Made by a program: the position numbers and the translations under genes. The notes beneath the pieces were generated by a model. That model made no database searches, had not been told where the DNA came from, and saw only the letters and a list, made by a program, of their open reading frames with translations. Of a DNA stretch of 64,000 bases, positions 53,101-64,000 are shown one piece after another. This DNA comes from Megaleporinus macrocephalus. Taxonomy: Eukaryota > Chordata > Actinopteri > Characiformes > Anostomidae. Within the stretch, counting starts at the first letter, position 1; each line of letters opens with the position of its first letter. The DNA lies in contig CM038728.1 in the NCBI GenBank assembly GCA_021613375.1, positions 32,804,907 through 32,868,906 on the forward strand, written 5' to 3'.

Positions 53101-55545
53101 AATGGTACCTTATGAAGTGATAATATGGTGGAAAGGTGAAATGAAGAGCTGTTATGGTGGTATGGTGAAGTACTACATGATGGTACAGTCAAGTGTTGGT
53201 ATAGTGGTACAGTGAAGTGAAGTACTACACGATGGTACAGTCAAGTGTTGGTATGGTGGTGTGGTGAAGTAAAGTGCTGGTATGGTGGTATGGTAAAGTG
53301 AAGTGCTGGTATGGTGAAGTGCTGGTATGGTGGTATGGTGAAGTGAAGTGGTTGTATAGTATAGTGAAGTGCTGGTGTGGTGAAGTGAAGTGCTGGTTTG
53401 GTGGTATAGTATAGTGAAGTTCTGGTATGTTGAAGTGAAGTGCTGGTGTGGTGAAGTGAAGTGCTGGTATGGTGAAGTGAAGTGCTGGTTTGGTGGTATA
53501 GTATAGTGAAGTGCTGGTTTGGTGGTATAGTATAGTGAAGTTCTGGTATGTTGAAGTGAAGTGCTGGTGTGGTGAAGTGAAGTGCTGGTATGGTGAAGTG
53601 AAGTGCTGGTATGGTGGTATGGTGAAGTGAAGTGGTGGTATAGTATAGTGAAGTGCTGGTATGGTGAAGTGAAGTGCTGGTTTGGTGGTATAGTATAGTG
53701 AAGTGCTGGTTTGGTGGTATAGTATAGTGAAGTTCTGGTATGGTGAAGTGAAGTGCTGGTGTGGTGAAGTGAAGTGCTGGTATGATAGTATGCTGGAGTG
53801 GTGGTATGGTGGTACAGTATAGTGAAGTGCTGGTACAGTGAAATGAAGTGCTGGTATGGTGGTATGGTGAAATAAAGTGCTGGTATGGTGGTATGGTGAA
53901 GGGAAGTGTTGGTATGATGGTACAGTGAAGCGAAGTGCTGGTATGGTGGTACAGTGAAGCGAAGTGCTGGTATGGTGGTACAGCGAAGGGAAGTGTTGGT
54001 ATGGTGGTATAGTATAGTGAAGTGCTGGTATGGTGGTATAGTATAGTGAAGTTCTGGTATGGTGAAGTGAAGTGCTGGTGTGGTGAAGTGAAGTGCTGGT
54101 ATGATAGTATGCTGGAGTGGTGGTATGGTGGTACAGTATAGTGAAGTGCTGGTACAGTGAAATGAAGTGCTGGTATGGTGGTATGGTGAAATAAAGTGCT
54201 GGTATGGTGGTATGGTGAAGGGAAGTGTTGGTATGATGGTACAGTGAAGCGAAGTGCTGGTATGGTGGTACAGTGAAGCGAAGTGCTGGTATGGTGGTAC
54301 AGCGAAGGGAAGTGTTGGTATGGTGGTATAGTATAGTGAAGTGCTGGTATGGTGGTATAGTATAGTGAAGTGCTGGTATGATGGTACAGCGTAGGGAAGT
54401 GTTGGTATGGTGGTATAGTGAAGTGAAGTGCTGGTATGGTGGTACAGTGAAGCGAAGTGCTGGTATGGTAGTACGCTGGAGTGGTGATATGGTGGTATAG
54501 TATAGTGAAGTGCTGGTATGGTGGTATAGTATAGTGAAGTGCTGGTATGGTGGAATAGTATAGTGAAGTGCTGGTATGGTGGTATAGTATAGTGAAGTGC
54601 TGGTATGGTGGTATAGTATAGTGAAGTGCTGGTATGGTGGTATAGTATAGTGAAGTGCTGGTATGGTGGTATAGTATAGTGTAGTGCTGGTATGGTGGTA
54701 TAGTATAGTGTAGTGCTGGTATGGTGGTATAGTATAGTGAAGTGCTGGTATGGTGGTATAGTATAGTGAAGTGCTGGTATGGTGGTATAGTATAGTGTAG
54801 TGCTGGTATGGTGGTATAGTATAGTGAAGTGCTGGTATGGTGGTATAGTATAGTGAAGTGCTGGTATGGTGGTATAGTATAGTGTAGTGCTGGTATGGTG
54901 GTATAGTATAGTGAAGTGCTGGTATGATGGTATAGTATAGTGAAGTGCTGGTATGGTGAAATGAAGTGCTGGGGTGGTGGTAAGCTGGAGTGTTGGTATG
55001 GTGGTACAGTGAAGTGAAGTGCTGGGGTGGTGGTACGCTGGAGTGTTGGTATGGTGGTATAGTATAGTGAAGTGCTGGTATGGTGAAATGAAGTGCTGGG
55101 GTGGTGGTAAGCTGGAGTGTTGGTATGGTGGTACAGTATAGTGAAGTGCTGGTATGGTGAAATGAAGTGCTGGTATGGTGGTACAGTATAGTGAAGTACT
55201 GGTATGGTGAAATGAAGTGCTGGGGTGGTGGTACGCTGGAGTGTTGGTATGGTGGTACAGTATAGTGAAGTGCTGGTATGGTGAAATGAAGTGCTGGGGT
55301 GGTGGTATGGGGAAGAGAGGTGGTAGTATGTTAATGCAGTATAGTGAATTTCTTGTATAATAGTACAGTGAAGTAAGGTGTTGGTATGGTGAAGTGACGT
55401 GCTGGTGTGGTGGTACACTGGAGTGGTGGTATGGTGGTACACTGGAGTGGTGGTATGGTGGTACAATGAAGAAAAGCGCTGTTATGGTGGCACAGGGAAG
55501 TGAAGTGCTGGCATGGTGGTATGGTGAACTGAAGCACTGGTATAC
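53101..55545. repeat. Composite GTGCTGGTATGGTGG minisatellite, 2.4 kb
   Basis: Modules TGCTGGTATGGTGGTATAGT, ATAGTGAAG, GGTGAAGTGAAG and GTACAGTGAAGCGAAG are combined in varying order, with a basic period near 29 bp in the centre (54485-54945). Two adjacent 319-bp blocks (about 53715-54033 and 54034-54352) look nearly identical, and a 121-bp block is duplicated near 53390-53630. The minus strand is open for 741 codons because the modules contain no stop in any frame. Confidence 0.93.
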
Positions 55546-57210
55546 TGGTACGGTAAGGTACGGTATGTATAAATATATATGGGTACAAACTCTGAAATAT
55601 ATAAATATATATTTCAGTTATACTGTGATCGCCCTCGTCATACAGTATGTTTATAAATATTTTGTTAAAAATAACCGTGTGCACTCAGCACACTTGCCTG
55701 GCTAAGACCTCTCTGGTCTACTGGACTGATCCACTAAAAAGTAAAGTGTTTTTTTCTGTAATACTATTTATATTTAATTCCAGAGAACATTGTAGTTATT
55801 TTTCACCACCGGTTTTGGTTTTTATTATAGTTTTTACTGATGATATAACTCTGCTGAACTCACTAACGACGTTTCATCATCTACCTGTCCTGTAGCCAAG
55901 GCTGCTGCACTGCCTTTAAAAGCACTGGGCCTCGTTCAGCAGGAAGAAACTTCTTTATTAACCCATTTCCACAGCAACATTCTGGCATCCGCCAGTGTGT
56001 TCTTGTCTGGGATTTGTTCTTAACAAAATCTCTACACACTCAAGAGCACCAAGGTGTGAACAACACTGTGGTTTGAGATCCCGTCAGGAGCCTGGTGTAG
56101 ACGTTTTCTTCTCAAGAACTCATTTAAAAGCAAACAGAGGAAGATGTTGGCGAACGAAGCCCATTGTTTTTAATGAAGATACACTTGCTGTTAGGTTTCT
56201 CAGCAGGTCACTCAGCATTTTGTCATTACTGCCTTAAATTGAGGCCACATGGAGAAACAGAGCCGTTCACATTGAACCAAGGAAGCCAGTCTGCCTTTTA
56301 GGTAAACAGACAAATGCTAATGGCCTCAAACCTTTCAGCTGGAGAACAGTCAGCTGGTTAATGAAAAGTTAATAAACTTGGTTTCAAATGTGAGATACGT
56401 TGACTGAGATGCTTTCTGTGCAGCACGCCAGCACTTTGTACTGTATCTACTATGCGGTCCAGTAGTGGTGGACTTCTCTTTCCAAGGTATACTCTCTTCT
56501 GTCAGTGGCTCCCCGTGAATTTGGCAGATGGTGGCTCCTCCCCCAACTCTCGCACCTGAGAAGACGGCGACTGGCGCGGTCCGTCATCGTCCGTCCTGTT
56601 GTCAAGCCTGTTTACACACTTGCCAACACTAATTCCCGCACGTCGCCCCCTGCTGAAAATACACGCGCGTGCGAGCTGCAATCTGCTGTCGAGCTCCAGT
56701 CTATCTGTCCGTCCATCTGTCTGTCTTTTTGTATGTCCACTGAGAGTCAGAACACTCAGTTCTCTAATACATATACAGCAAGTGGAGTCTGCTTTGGCAT
56801 AAAACCTCTATACATCATAATATTTACACGTGTGGATAAATAAGGAAATATTAACGAGAGATTTACAGACGGATATTCACATTTCGCCGCTGCTGCAGCT
56901 CACAAACAACCTCGTAAACTCTCTGAAATTACATTTTCTAAGTTGTGGTAAACCAGAGAACAACTACAATCATTATATTTCATCAAAGTTCCCGATCTTT
57001 CCGTTTCTCTAAGTCCTTTCTATCAATACAGCCGGCAATATCCACCAAATATCCAATATCAACCTAACTCTACCAAGTTCTCATTTGAAATTAATAATTC
57101 ACTCTAAATATAGCTACTGTGATATAACCTGTTCAACAGTTTGTCTACAAGCTGTGTAGCCTAGAAACACTAACTAACAATTCTTTATCCTAGAACTGCA
57201 AAAGAATACC
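55546..57210. other. Long single-copy island, strong candidate for conserved noncoding DNA
   Basis: AT-rich until about 55880, then balanced. The segment 56210-56440 is the most conserved-looking: TACTGCCTTAAATTGAGGCC, GCTAATGGCCTCAAACCTTT, GGTTAATGAAAAGTTAATAA. The stretch 56500-56690 is GC-rich with several CpGs (CGGCGACTGGCGCGGTCCGT), yet no frame with a domain covers it. Confidence 0.5.
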
Positions 57211-57363
57211 ATCCATTCATGCATCCATCCATTATCTGCCATTTAATCTCACTTGTCGGGGTCACAGGGGGCCGGGAGCCAATCCCAGCGTCATCGGGCG
57301 AAGGCAGGGTACACCATGGACAGTTCGCCAGTCCATCGCATGGCCAACACACACTCACGCACT
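57211..57363 (-). mobile_element. SINE M 3' fragment, inverted
   Basis: CCATCCATTATCTGCC, GGGAGCCAATCCCAGC, GGGTACACCATGGACAG and TGGCCAACACACACTCAC match, in reverse complement, the 3' half of the copy at 16.75-16.87 kb. Head and boxes are absent. Confidence 0.75.
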
Positions 57364-57840
57364 ACAAAAGAATACATATTATTTTATTTTCTGAATATTT
57401 TTGTGCTAAAAAGCCCAGAAGAAACAGCTTTTTGCTTCTCAGAAGATGCAAGAAGCTGAAACATTTGCTCTGTTTAATGAAATAATAGATTTAATGAAAT
57501 AAAATAGATTTTGACCAGACATGGCTGGCTTTAGAGGTACGCAAGTGTAGGGATTCAGACTCAAGAGGTGTTATACGATCCATTTGCAAGGTTTATTTAA
57601 TCAGAGCAGTTAATAATAATAAGCAACAAAAACAGTCCAGAGGCTCGCTAGCGCGAGGAGTCCAGGAGTATGAGAGCAGTGGGCCTGGGAGCAGGCTGAG
57701 ATGCAGTCCTAGGAGCAGGCTGGATGGAAAACAGGACTGTGGGTGTCGACTCGTTGCCTCACTGGGTCACCATTGGGTCTCCAGGCTGTTCACAGGGAAC
57801 CAGAGCAGTACCTCGCGTCCTGCAGATAGGAGAGAGAGGA
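57364..57840. other. Unassigned DNA
   Basis: 57530-57830 (GGTTTATTTAATCAGAGCAG, AACAAAAACAGTCCAGAGGC, GGAGCAGGCTGAGATGC) resembles the kind of sequence seen at retroelement ends in fish, but I cannot name a family. No gene. Confidence 0.35.
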
Positions 57841-58150
57841 TGAAGGACTAGAGGAACACAAACTGTGCAGCAGCAGATGAGCTACTGTCTCTGACTTTAC
57901 ATCTACAAGGTGGACCAGCAAGTAGTAGGAGTGTCTAATAGAGTGGACAGTGAGTGGACACAGTGTTTAAATACTCCAGCAGCAGCGCTGCTGCCACGTC
58001 AGTGTCACTGCAGTGCTGAGAATGATCCACCTCTCTAATAGTATCTGCTCTGTGGGGGTCCTGTGGGGGTCCTGATCATTAAAGAACAGAGTAATAAAGT
58101 ATACAGAGAATCAGATGAACTACAGTCTGTAAGTATAGAAGTACTAGCTG
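57841..58150 (-). mobile_element. MITE copy 5, internally rearranged
   Basis: The left arm (GATGAGCTACTGTCTCTGAC, TACAAGGTGGACCAGCAAG) is joined at about 57990 to GCCACGTCAGTGTCACTGC and ATCAGATGAACTACAGTCTG. The stretch between the arms seen in copy 3 is absent. Confidence 0.75.
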
Positions 58151-58393
58151 CTCCTATACGGCTGTGGAGTTGATATATTTTGAGATGTGAGGAGTCACAG
58201 TTGGATTTTGTGCTGGTAGAAATTGTAATTCTGTCTGTTTCTGGTTATCAGAGCTGCCCGGCATGCTTCCACAGCCTGCAGCACTTTCTGAATGATGTAT
58301 GTTCTCTAACCATCTCATGTAATTTATATGCTCACCTTCTCAGTCAGGTGAGAGAAAGAGGTTCTTCTCAGGATCCTGACAGACCTTCCGTCT

Positions 58394-58394
<1 letters not shown>
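58151..58394. other. Single-copy spacer
   Basis: No recognised feature. A 71-codon plus frame (58180-58395) has no domain. Confidence 0.4.
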
Positions 58395-58442
<48 letters not shown>

Positions 58443-59105
58443 TATAGAGAGAGGGAGAAACCAGAAAAAGATAAATGGGGAAGAGTTGTGGAAAATCGTA
58501 AAGAATAACAGATAACAAAGAATAGACAGAGAGAGAGATTGATAGCAATGAAAGCGAAAGGAAGAAAACTGGACAAAGAAAGAAGGGACAGAGTTGAAAA
58601 AAGAGGGAAGGAGAGAGAGTGAGAAGTAGAGAGTGGGGAACAAGCAAGAAATTGAAGTGGACACAAAGGAGTAAAGAAAGAGAAGAAGAAGACAGAGAGA
58701 GGTCAAAAAGAGAAAAGAGGAAATAGAAAATAACAACTAAAAGAAGTAAATAACAAAATGAAGAAAAAGGAATGGGCAAAAAGGAAAAAGTAAGAGAAAG
58801 AGAAAGGGGGAGAAGGAAAAGAGATGAGGAGGGAGAGGGCGAGTGAAAGAAGAGAAGAACAATATAGAAAAAGTAGGGGGAGAAAGAGAGAGGGAGGAAC
58901 AAGTAAACACTGAGGATGACAAATAGATGAATGGGGAGAAAGAGAGAGGGAGAGAAAGAAAGTAAGAGAGAGAAAGAGAAAGGCAGACAAAGAGAAAGTG
59001 AAGGAGAGTGAGAGAGAAAGAGGAAGAGAAAGGCAGAGAGAAAGAAAAACAGAGTGAGCAAAGAGAAAGCGAGAGAAAGAAGGAGGGGGGAGAGAGATAA
59101 AAAGA

Positions 59106-59153
<48 letters not shown>

Positions 59154-59341
59154 TAGAAGGGGGAGAAAGAAAGAAAGAGAGAGAAAGTGAGGGAGAGTGA
59201 GAGAGAAAGAGGAAGAGAAAGGCAGAGAAAAAGAAAGACAGAGAGAGGGAGAGAGAGAAAGAAAGAAAGAGAGAGAGAGCAAGAGAAAGGCAGAGATAAA
59301 GACAGAGAGAGAGAACTAGAGAGAGAAAGAAAGAAAGAGAG

Positions 59342-59409
<68 letters not shown>

Positions 59410-59676
59410 GGGAGAAAGAAAGAAAGAAAGAGAGAGAGAAAGTGAGGGAGAGTGAGAGAGAAAGAGAAAGGCAGAGAAAAAGAAAGTCAGAGAGAGAGGG
59501 AGAGAGAGAAAGAAAGAAAGAAAGAAAGAAAGAGAGAGCAAGAGAAAGGCAGAGATAAAGAAAGACAGAGAGAGAGAACTAGAGAAAGAGAGCCAGAGAG
59601 AGAGAGAGAGAGAAAGAAAGAAAGAGAGCCAGAGAGAGAGAGAGAAAGAAAGAGAGCCAGAGAGAGAGAGAGAGAG
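58395..59676. repeat. GA-rich purine tract with repeated blocks
   Basis: (GA)n opens the tract at 58398-58438. GAAAGGCAGAGA, GAAAGTGAGGGAGAGTGAGA and AGCAAGAGAAAGGCAGAGAT recur at about 240-250 bp spacing (near 59280 and 59535; near 59190 and 59440). The left half is less regular. Minus-strand Ser/Leu/Phe frames of up to 405 codons are artefacts of the bias. Confidence 0.92.
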
Positions 59677-60540
59677 GCTATGACCTGCCCCTTAGCTTAG
59701 CGCTGTATTAGCATTGTCTGTGGTTTGGAGCTGCTGGTTTTCTGGCTGAGCTCAGAGTTAAATCCTGCAGGTTGGTGTGTTCAGGGCGTATGGCTGGGTG
59801 TCTGGAGACTGCAGCCTCAGGTGTAAGGGGCTCGGAGGAAGAGGAGGAGGAGGAGGAGGAAGAAGTGGAGGACGTGGATGCTAAAATGCTAACGCTAGGA
59901 AGCTTGATTTCTATTCATACGAGCTGCCGGGACGACAGGGAGCCTCTAATAACGAGGCCAATCAGAAGACACGGTCTGTATTGATGCCAGCAGTCATGAC
60001 GTGTTTAACTTCTTCACCTGCCTGACAGCTTCCTCTGAAAATGCCAAGTGTTCCCCGTCGCTCCGCAGCACATGGAAGCCCAGTGCTGAGACAGACCCCG
60101 GGATGAAGGGGGGGCTGATTAAAATGATGTCTGACTTTCATTTGAACGACTCGACTAAGTACACACTCGGCGCTGAATTAAACCAGCTGCAGCGCTGCAG
60201 ACTAGATTAGATATGCCGTCTAATATTAATTGAAAATCAAGAACAATGAGGCCGCGCTTCATTATGAGCTTTGATAGGGAGGCGTGACTCACTGATAGCA
60301 TTCATCTGTAGATACGTATGTAATAATCTCACATACTCCTGTATCTCCACTAGGTGTGAGGTTTCAGAGAAAACATGGTGATGAAGGCCGTTGGCTCCAG
60401 CGGATAGCGATAACTCTTTACCAGTTTATTAAAAGCAGGAATAAACAATGTGGTGCTTCCTACTTGTTTACTGTGATATCATATACTAACTCCACTGTGG
60501 CAGAGAATGTGTCTATTAATTATTTAAATTCTCAGTAAAG
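59677..60540. other. Single-copy island, strong candidate for conserved noncoding DNA
   Basis: After a short (GAG)n at 59836-59862 the segment 59900-60330 is complex and balanced: GCCAATCAGAAGACACGG, GGGGGGGCTGATTAAAATGA, CCGTCTAATATTAATTGAAA, CATTATGAGCTTTGATAGGG. Plus-strand frames of about 70 codons lack domains and splice support. Confidence 0.5.
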
Positions 60541-61320
60541 CCAAATCAAGCACCCAGTAAAAGCTTCTATATGTCCGAATATAAGATATTAGTCTATTAA
60601 TGACAGAATAAACATTACTGTATGTCAGAATAGAAGATGTTAGTCTATAAACAATGTTAATAAAAACTCCTATAGACTAGAAGATATTAGTCCATGAACA
60701 ATCTCAATAAATGATTCTATAATAGTATAGTAGGAGATATAAGTCCATGAACAATCTCAATAAATGCTTCTATAATAGTATAGTAGGAAATATTAGTCCA
60801 AGAACACCCTTAATAAACACTCCTATACACTAGAAAATGAGATATTAATCTATAAACACCCTCACCAAAACTTATATACACTACAAAAGAAGATATTAGT
60901 CTGTAAACTACCTCAGTAAACACCTACACACTAGAATATATGATTTAGCCATAAATACCCCCAATACACATTAATATATACTGAATTAGGAGATATTAGT
61001 CCATAAACACCCACAATGAACACTCATATACATTAGACTAAAAATTATTGCTTCACAAAGACCCCCAATAAACACTCATATACACTAAAATAGGAGATTT
61101 TAGTCAATAGACACTTCAATACACATTAATATACACTAGAATAGGAGATAATAGTTTATAAACATCCTCAATAAACACTCCTATACACTAGAATAAGAGA
61201 TATTAGACCATAAACATCCTCAATAAACACTCCTATACACTAGAATAAGAGATATTAGACCATAAACATCCTCAATAAACACTCCTATACACTAGAATAA
61301 GATATATTAGACCATAAACT
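60541..61320. repeat. 52-bp minisatellite, decayed on the left
   Basis: The unit is AATAAACACTCCTATACACT, AGAATAAGAGATATTAGACC, ATAAACATCCTC. The last three units (61165-61315) are nearly identical. Going left the units diverge, until near 60560 only ATATTAGTC and AATAAAC remain. Confidence 0.88.
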
Positions 61321-61498
61321 TAGAAAGTCGTGTGGATCTTACTTTACTTAAACCCAGTTAATATCTAGAACTTGTTGCCATTTAAATGTAATTTACTTGA
61401 GCTGTTTTGCAACTGAGCACCATGTTGCCCAAAATAGTTATCTAGTACCTGGCTAATACCTAGAACATGAGATACTGGGGAAAAAAACCTTTTTAGTT
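61321..61498. other. Single-copy spacer
   Basis: Nothing assigned. Confidence 0.4.
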
Positions 61499-61517
61499 TT
61501 ATTATTATTATTATTAC

Positions 61518-61566
<49 letters not shown>

Positions 61567-61582
61567 GTTGTTGTTGTTGTCA

Positions 61583-61614
<32 letters not shown>

Positions 61615-61850
61615 GTTGTTGTCGTTGTTGTTGTCATGGTTGTTGTAGTTATTATTATTATTATTATTGTTGTTGTTGTCATTTTTATTGTTATTATTAT
61701 TGTTATTGTTGTCATTGTTATTATTATTATTATTATTATTGTTGTTGTCATTGTTATTATTATTATTATTATTATTGTTGTTATCGTTGTTGTTATTATT
61801 ATTATTATTATTGTTGTGATCATTGTTATTATTATTGTTGTTGTTGTTAT
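61499..61850. repeat. (TTA)n/(TTG)n trinucleotide microsatellite
   Basis: Runs of ATT alternate with runs of GTT and occasional TCATTG interruptions, giving a banded pattern for 350 bp. Ile/Val frames on one strand and Ile/Thr frames on the other are artefacts. Confidence 0.95.
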
Positions 61851-62385
61851 TGTTGCTCGCGTGCGGGTTAAGGCTCGGCGGTGGAGATGTTGAGGTGAGG
61901 TTTGTTCAGACTGAGTGTCTCTAACAGTGTTTCTATCTGAGTGTTGGGAGAAGCTGTATTTGTCCCGGATTTACAATTAGATTTCCAGAGCTGAGCGGAG
62001 AGGAATCCCCCTCCAGCTCCCTCACCACCGGCACAGCTCTCCTTCCCAACAAACTCCAATTCCTCCAAATCCACACCGTTTTAGAGCCGGCGATCAGTCC
62101 ACGCTTCTTACCGAAGTCCATAACCCGCGCGGCTTCATCGCTGATTAATGAAGGTGTTCTTGCTGTCACAACATAATATAAGGTTGTGGAATGTCCTCTA
62201 ACCCACATATATAAAAGTCCTCAGGAGGAAAGAAAAGAAGGAAAGAAAGAGAAAAGACTCAATTTCTTTGCGGTGGCCTCCTTCACACATGCCCCCCGCG
62301 CTGGAAATGGGAACTGCTTTTTTCTCATTAGCTCAGGTGGCACTGCAGCCCCGCTGTCGAGTCACCTTTGTTTAAATCAATACCA

Positions 62386-62387
<2 letters not shown>
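61851..62387. other. Single-copy island, no gene seen
   Basis: Moderate GC with CpGs (GCGTGCGGGTTAAGGCTCGG, CATAACCCGCGCGGCTTCAT). Possible conserved noncoding DNA. No exon supported. Confidence 0.4.

Positions 62388-62426
<39 letters not shown>
62388..62426 (+). repeat. Homopolymer G, 39 bases
   Basis: An uninterrupted run of 39 G follows TACCAGA and precedes TAGATAGAGA. Its exact length should be treated as uncertain, because homopolymers of this size are poorly resolved by any sequencing method. Confidence 0.9.
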
Positions 62427-63083
<657 letters not shown>

Positions 63084-63283
63084 AGGGAATTCTTAGGATT
63101 CTCGGTTTATAGTTAGTCTGTCTTTCCAGCTTTCCTGACATGAACACATTTGCTTTCTCTGTATTCCAAACATCTCTAACTGTCCTAATACTTTTGACCA
63201 TGTCCACACACCCTGGCTTAGCACTTAAACACCCTGTAGACTCGGCTACCTCTGTGTATGCTTCTGTGTTTTTATTGGGTTTA
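63084..63283. other. Single-copy spacer before the LINE remnant
   Basis: No repeat recognised. It may contain degraded upstream LINE coding sequence, but I could not read it. Confidence 0.35.
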
Positions 63284-63420
63284 TCATAAGGAGTCCCACA
63301 GGGTTCAGTTTTAGGAACTTTGTGTTTTTCTTTGTACGTCCAGCTGTGGTCACCACTAACCATGTTCAGAACAGAGTTATACATTTCAGTTCCTTCTGAA
63401 GATCAGGTCTCTGCTGACCA
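63284..63420 (+). pseudogene. LINE reverse-transcriptase fragment
   Basis: From 63290 one frame reads GVPQGSVLGTLCFSLYV, the conserved non-LTR reverse-transcriptase block that normally reads GVPQGSVLGP. About 10 codons later it reads FRTELYISVPSEDQ, matching the stretch just after the YADD active site (DDTQLYISV-type). The intervening residues and the YADD itself are missing or altered, so catalysis is not possible. The class resembles fish L2/Rex-type elements. Downstream DNA to about 63530 may be further degraded ORF2. Confidence 0.75.
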
Positions 63421-64000
63421 GCTGCAGAGATCACCACATCTTTTTGCTGAATCAGGAATTAACTGCAAATTCTGCCAATCTTCTGAACTTCTGCTCGACC
63501 AACAGAGACTGTTTCATAGACACTGACTCAGGGCAGACCCCCGACCACGACTGCAGGGTTGGTTTTTATTCATCCCTCGTTCCTCCCATAGAGTCCTATC
63601 CATTTTCAGGCCCACCCAGACCTCTTGGTTTCATTTAACCTACAGCCTCCAAAGTGCCTCTACTCACTCAGGATAGATTCCCAAACACTAATCCACAGAC
63701 ACACTGACCCGCACTCCTCTATTTATCATTTATGTGCAACCATCCTGCGTCTCCTTCAGGAAATACACTTTTCTAGTTATTAATATTATTATTATTATTA
63801 TTTATTAGCTTCTTCTTGTGATTTAGAAAAGCCAAAAAATAATAAACATGATGATAAAATAGTATTTTGGGAGAAAAGCAGCAGCTACACTGAGAGTCTG
63901 GATCTGAAAGTCGGTGGACAGTGACCTTCAGAAAGTTCCTCTCAGTTCTCTCTTCATCAGCTGGTGTGTAAATCCTGCAGCTTCTTTGGAGGCTCTCTGT
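63421..64000. other. Unassigned DNA, no gene seen
   Basis: Possibly more LINE remnant up to 63530, then unassigned sequence with a short (TTA)n at 63780-63803. Frames below 70 codons. Confidence 0.4.

Noticed and set aside
58324..59541. A 405-codon minus-strand Leu/Ser/Phe frame resembling a string of membrane segments
   Set aside because: Hydrophobicity comes from CT-rich codons. It lies within the GA tract and has no conserved positions.
62388..62426. G run as an assembly gap filler
   Set aside because: Gaps are normally filled with N, and the flanks continue as purine repeat. The length may be wrong, but the run is probably real.

Overview
The window reads as vertebrate nuclear DNA from a teleost fish. 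It carries several Tc1/mariner lineages typical of fish, two tRNA-headed SINE families, 3' ends of fish LINEs, and very dense micro- and minisatellites. An ostariophysan such as a characin or catfish is my best guess, but that rests on remembered repeat families and not on a search. I found no host exon I could defend, no RNA gene other than SINE heads, and no bacterial or viral gene. All of the long open frames lie inside tandem arrays.

Layout. 0-3.9 kb: a SINE with an expanded internal minisatellite, an inverted-repeat MITE, and a broken Tc1-like transposase split by a LINE tail. 4-15.5 kb: seven arrays (units about 35, 27, 20, 21, 54 and 36 bp plus microsatellites) separated by single-copy islands. 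15.6-21.9 kb: Tc1 remnant, AT microsatellites, a SINE with a nested insertion, a ~60-bp array, a long single-copy island, a decayed AT-rich repeat, a LINE 3' end and a MITE. 23-30.3 kb: a large 20-bp array ending in an intact SINE body, an internally deleted Tc1-like element with both terminal repeats, then 49-bp and 41-bp arrays. 30.5-37.6 kb: a ~178-bp repeat, a second SINE-internal minisatellite, a 33-bp array, another Tc1 fragment and a MITE whose end is tandemly triplicated. 38-46.4 kb: GA- and CT-rich tracts, the second ~60-bp array, the third SINE-internal minisatellite and an inverted SINE with its 20-bp array joined to a Tc1 transposase remnant. 46.4-64 kb: single-copy islands, twin arrays built from a Tc1-like terminus, a second 33-bp array, a 2.4-kb composite array, GA tracts, a 52-bp array, and a compound G/GA/AT/TG tract before a LINE reverse-transcriptase remnant.

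Summing my interval estimates, tandem repeats fill roughly 27 kb of the 64 kb. The main result is that many of these minisatellites are not anonymous. Their units can be read as pieces of nearby dispersed elements: the A-box head of a SINE (three arrays), the middle of another SINE (three loci), the terminus of a Tc1-like element (two loci), the end of a MITE, a LINE coding segment, and two other dispersed repeats. The window therefore looks like a place where mobile-element termini are repeatedly turned into tandem arrays, some later rearranged into higher-order repeats.

Between the arrays lie single-copy islands of 0.3-1.6 kb with balanced composition and homeodomain-like TAAT words. These are the best places to look for conserved regulatory elements, which would fit a large intron or gene desert, but conservation cannot be judged from one sequence.
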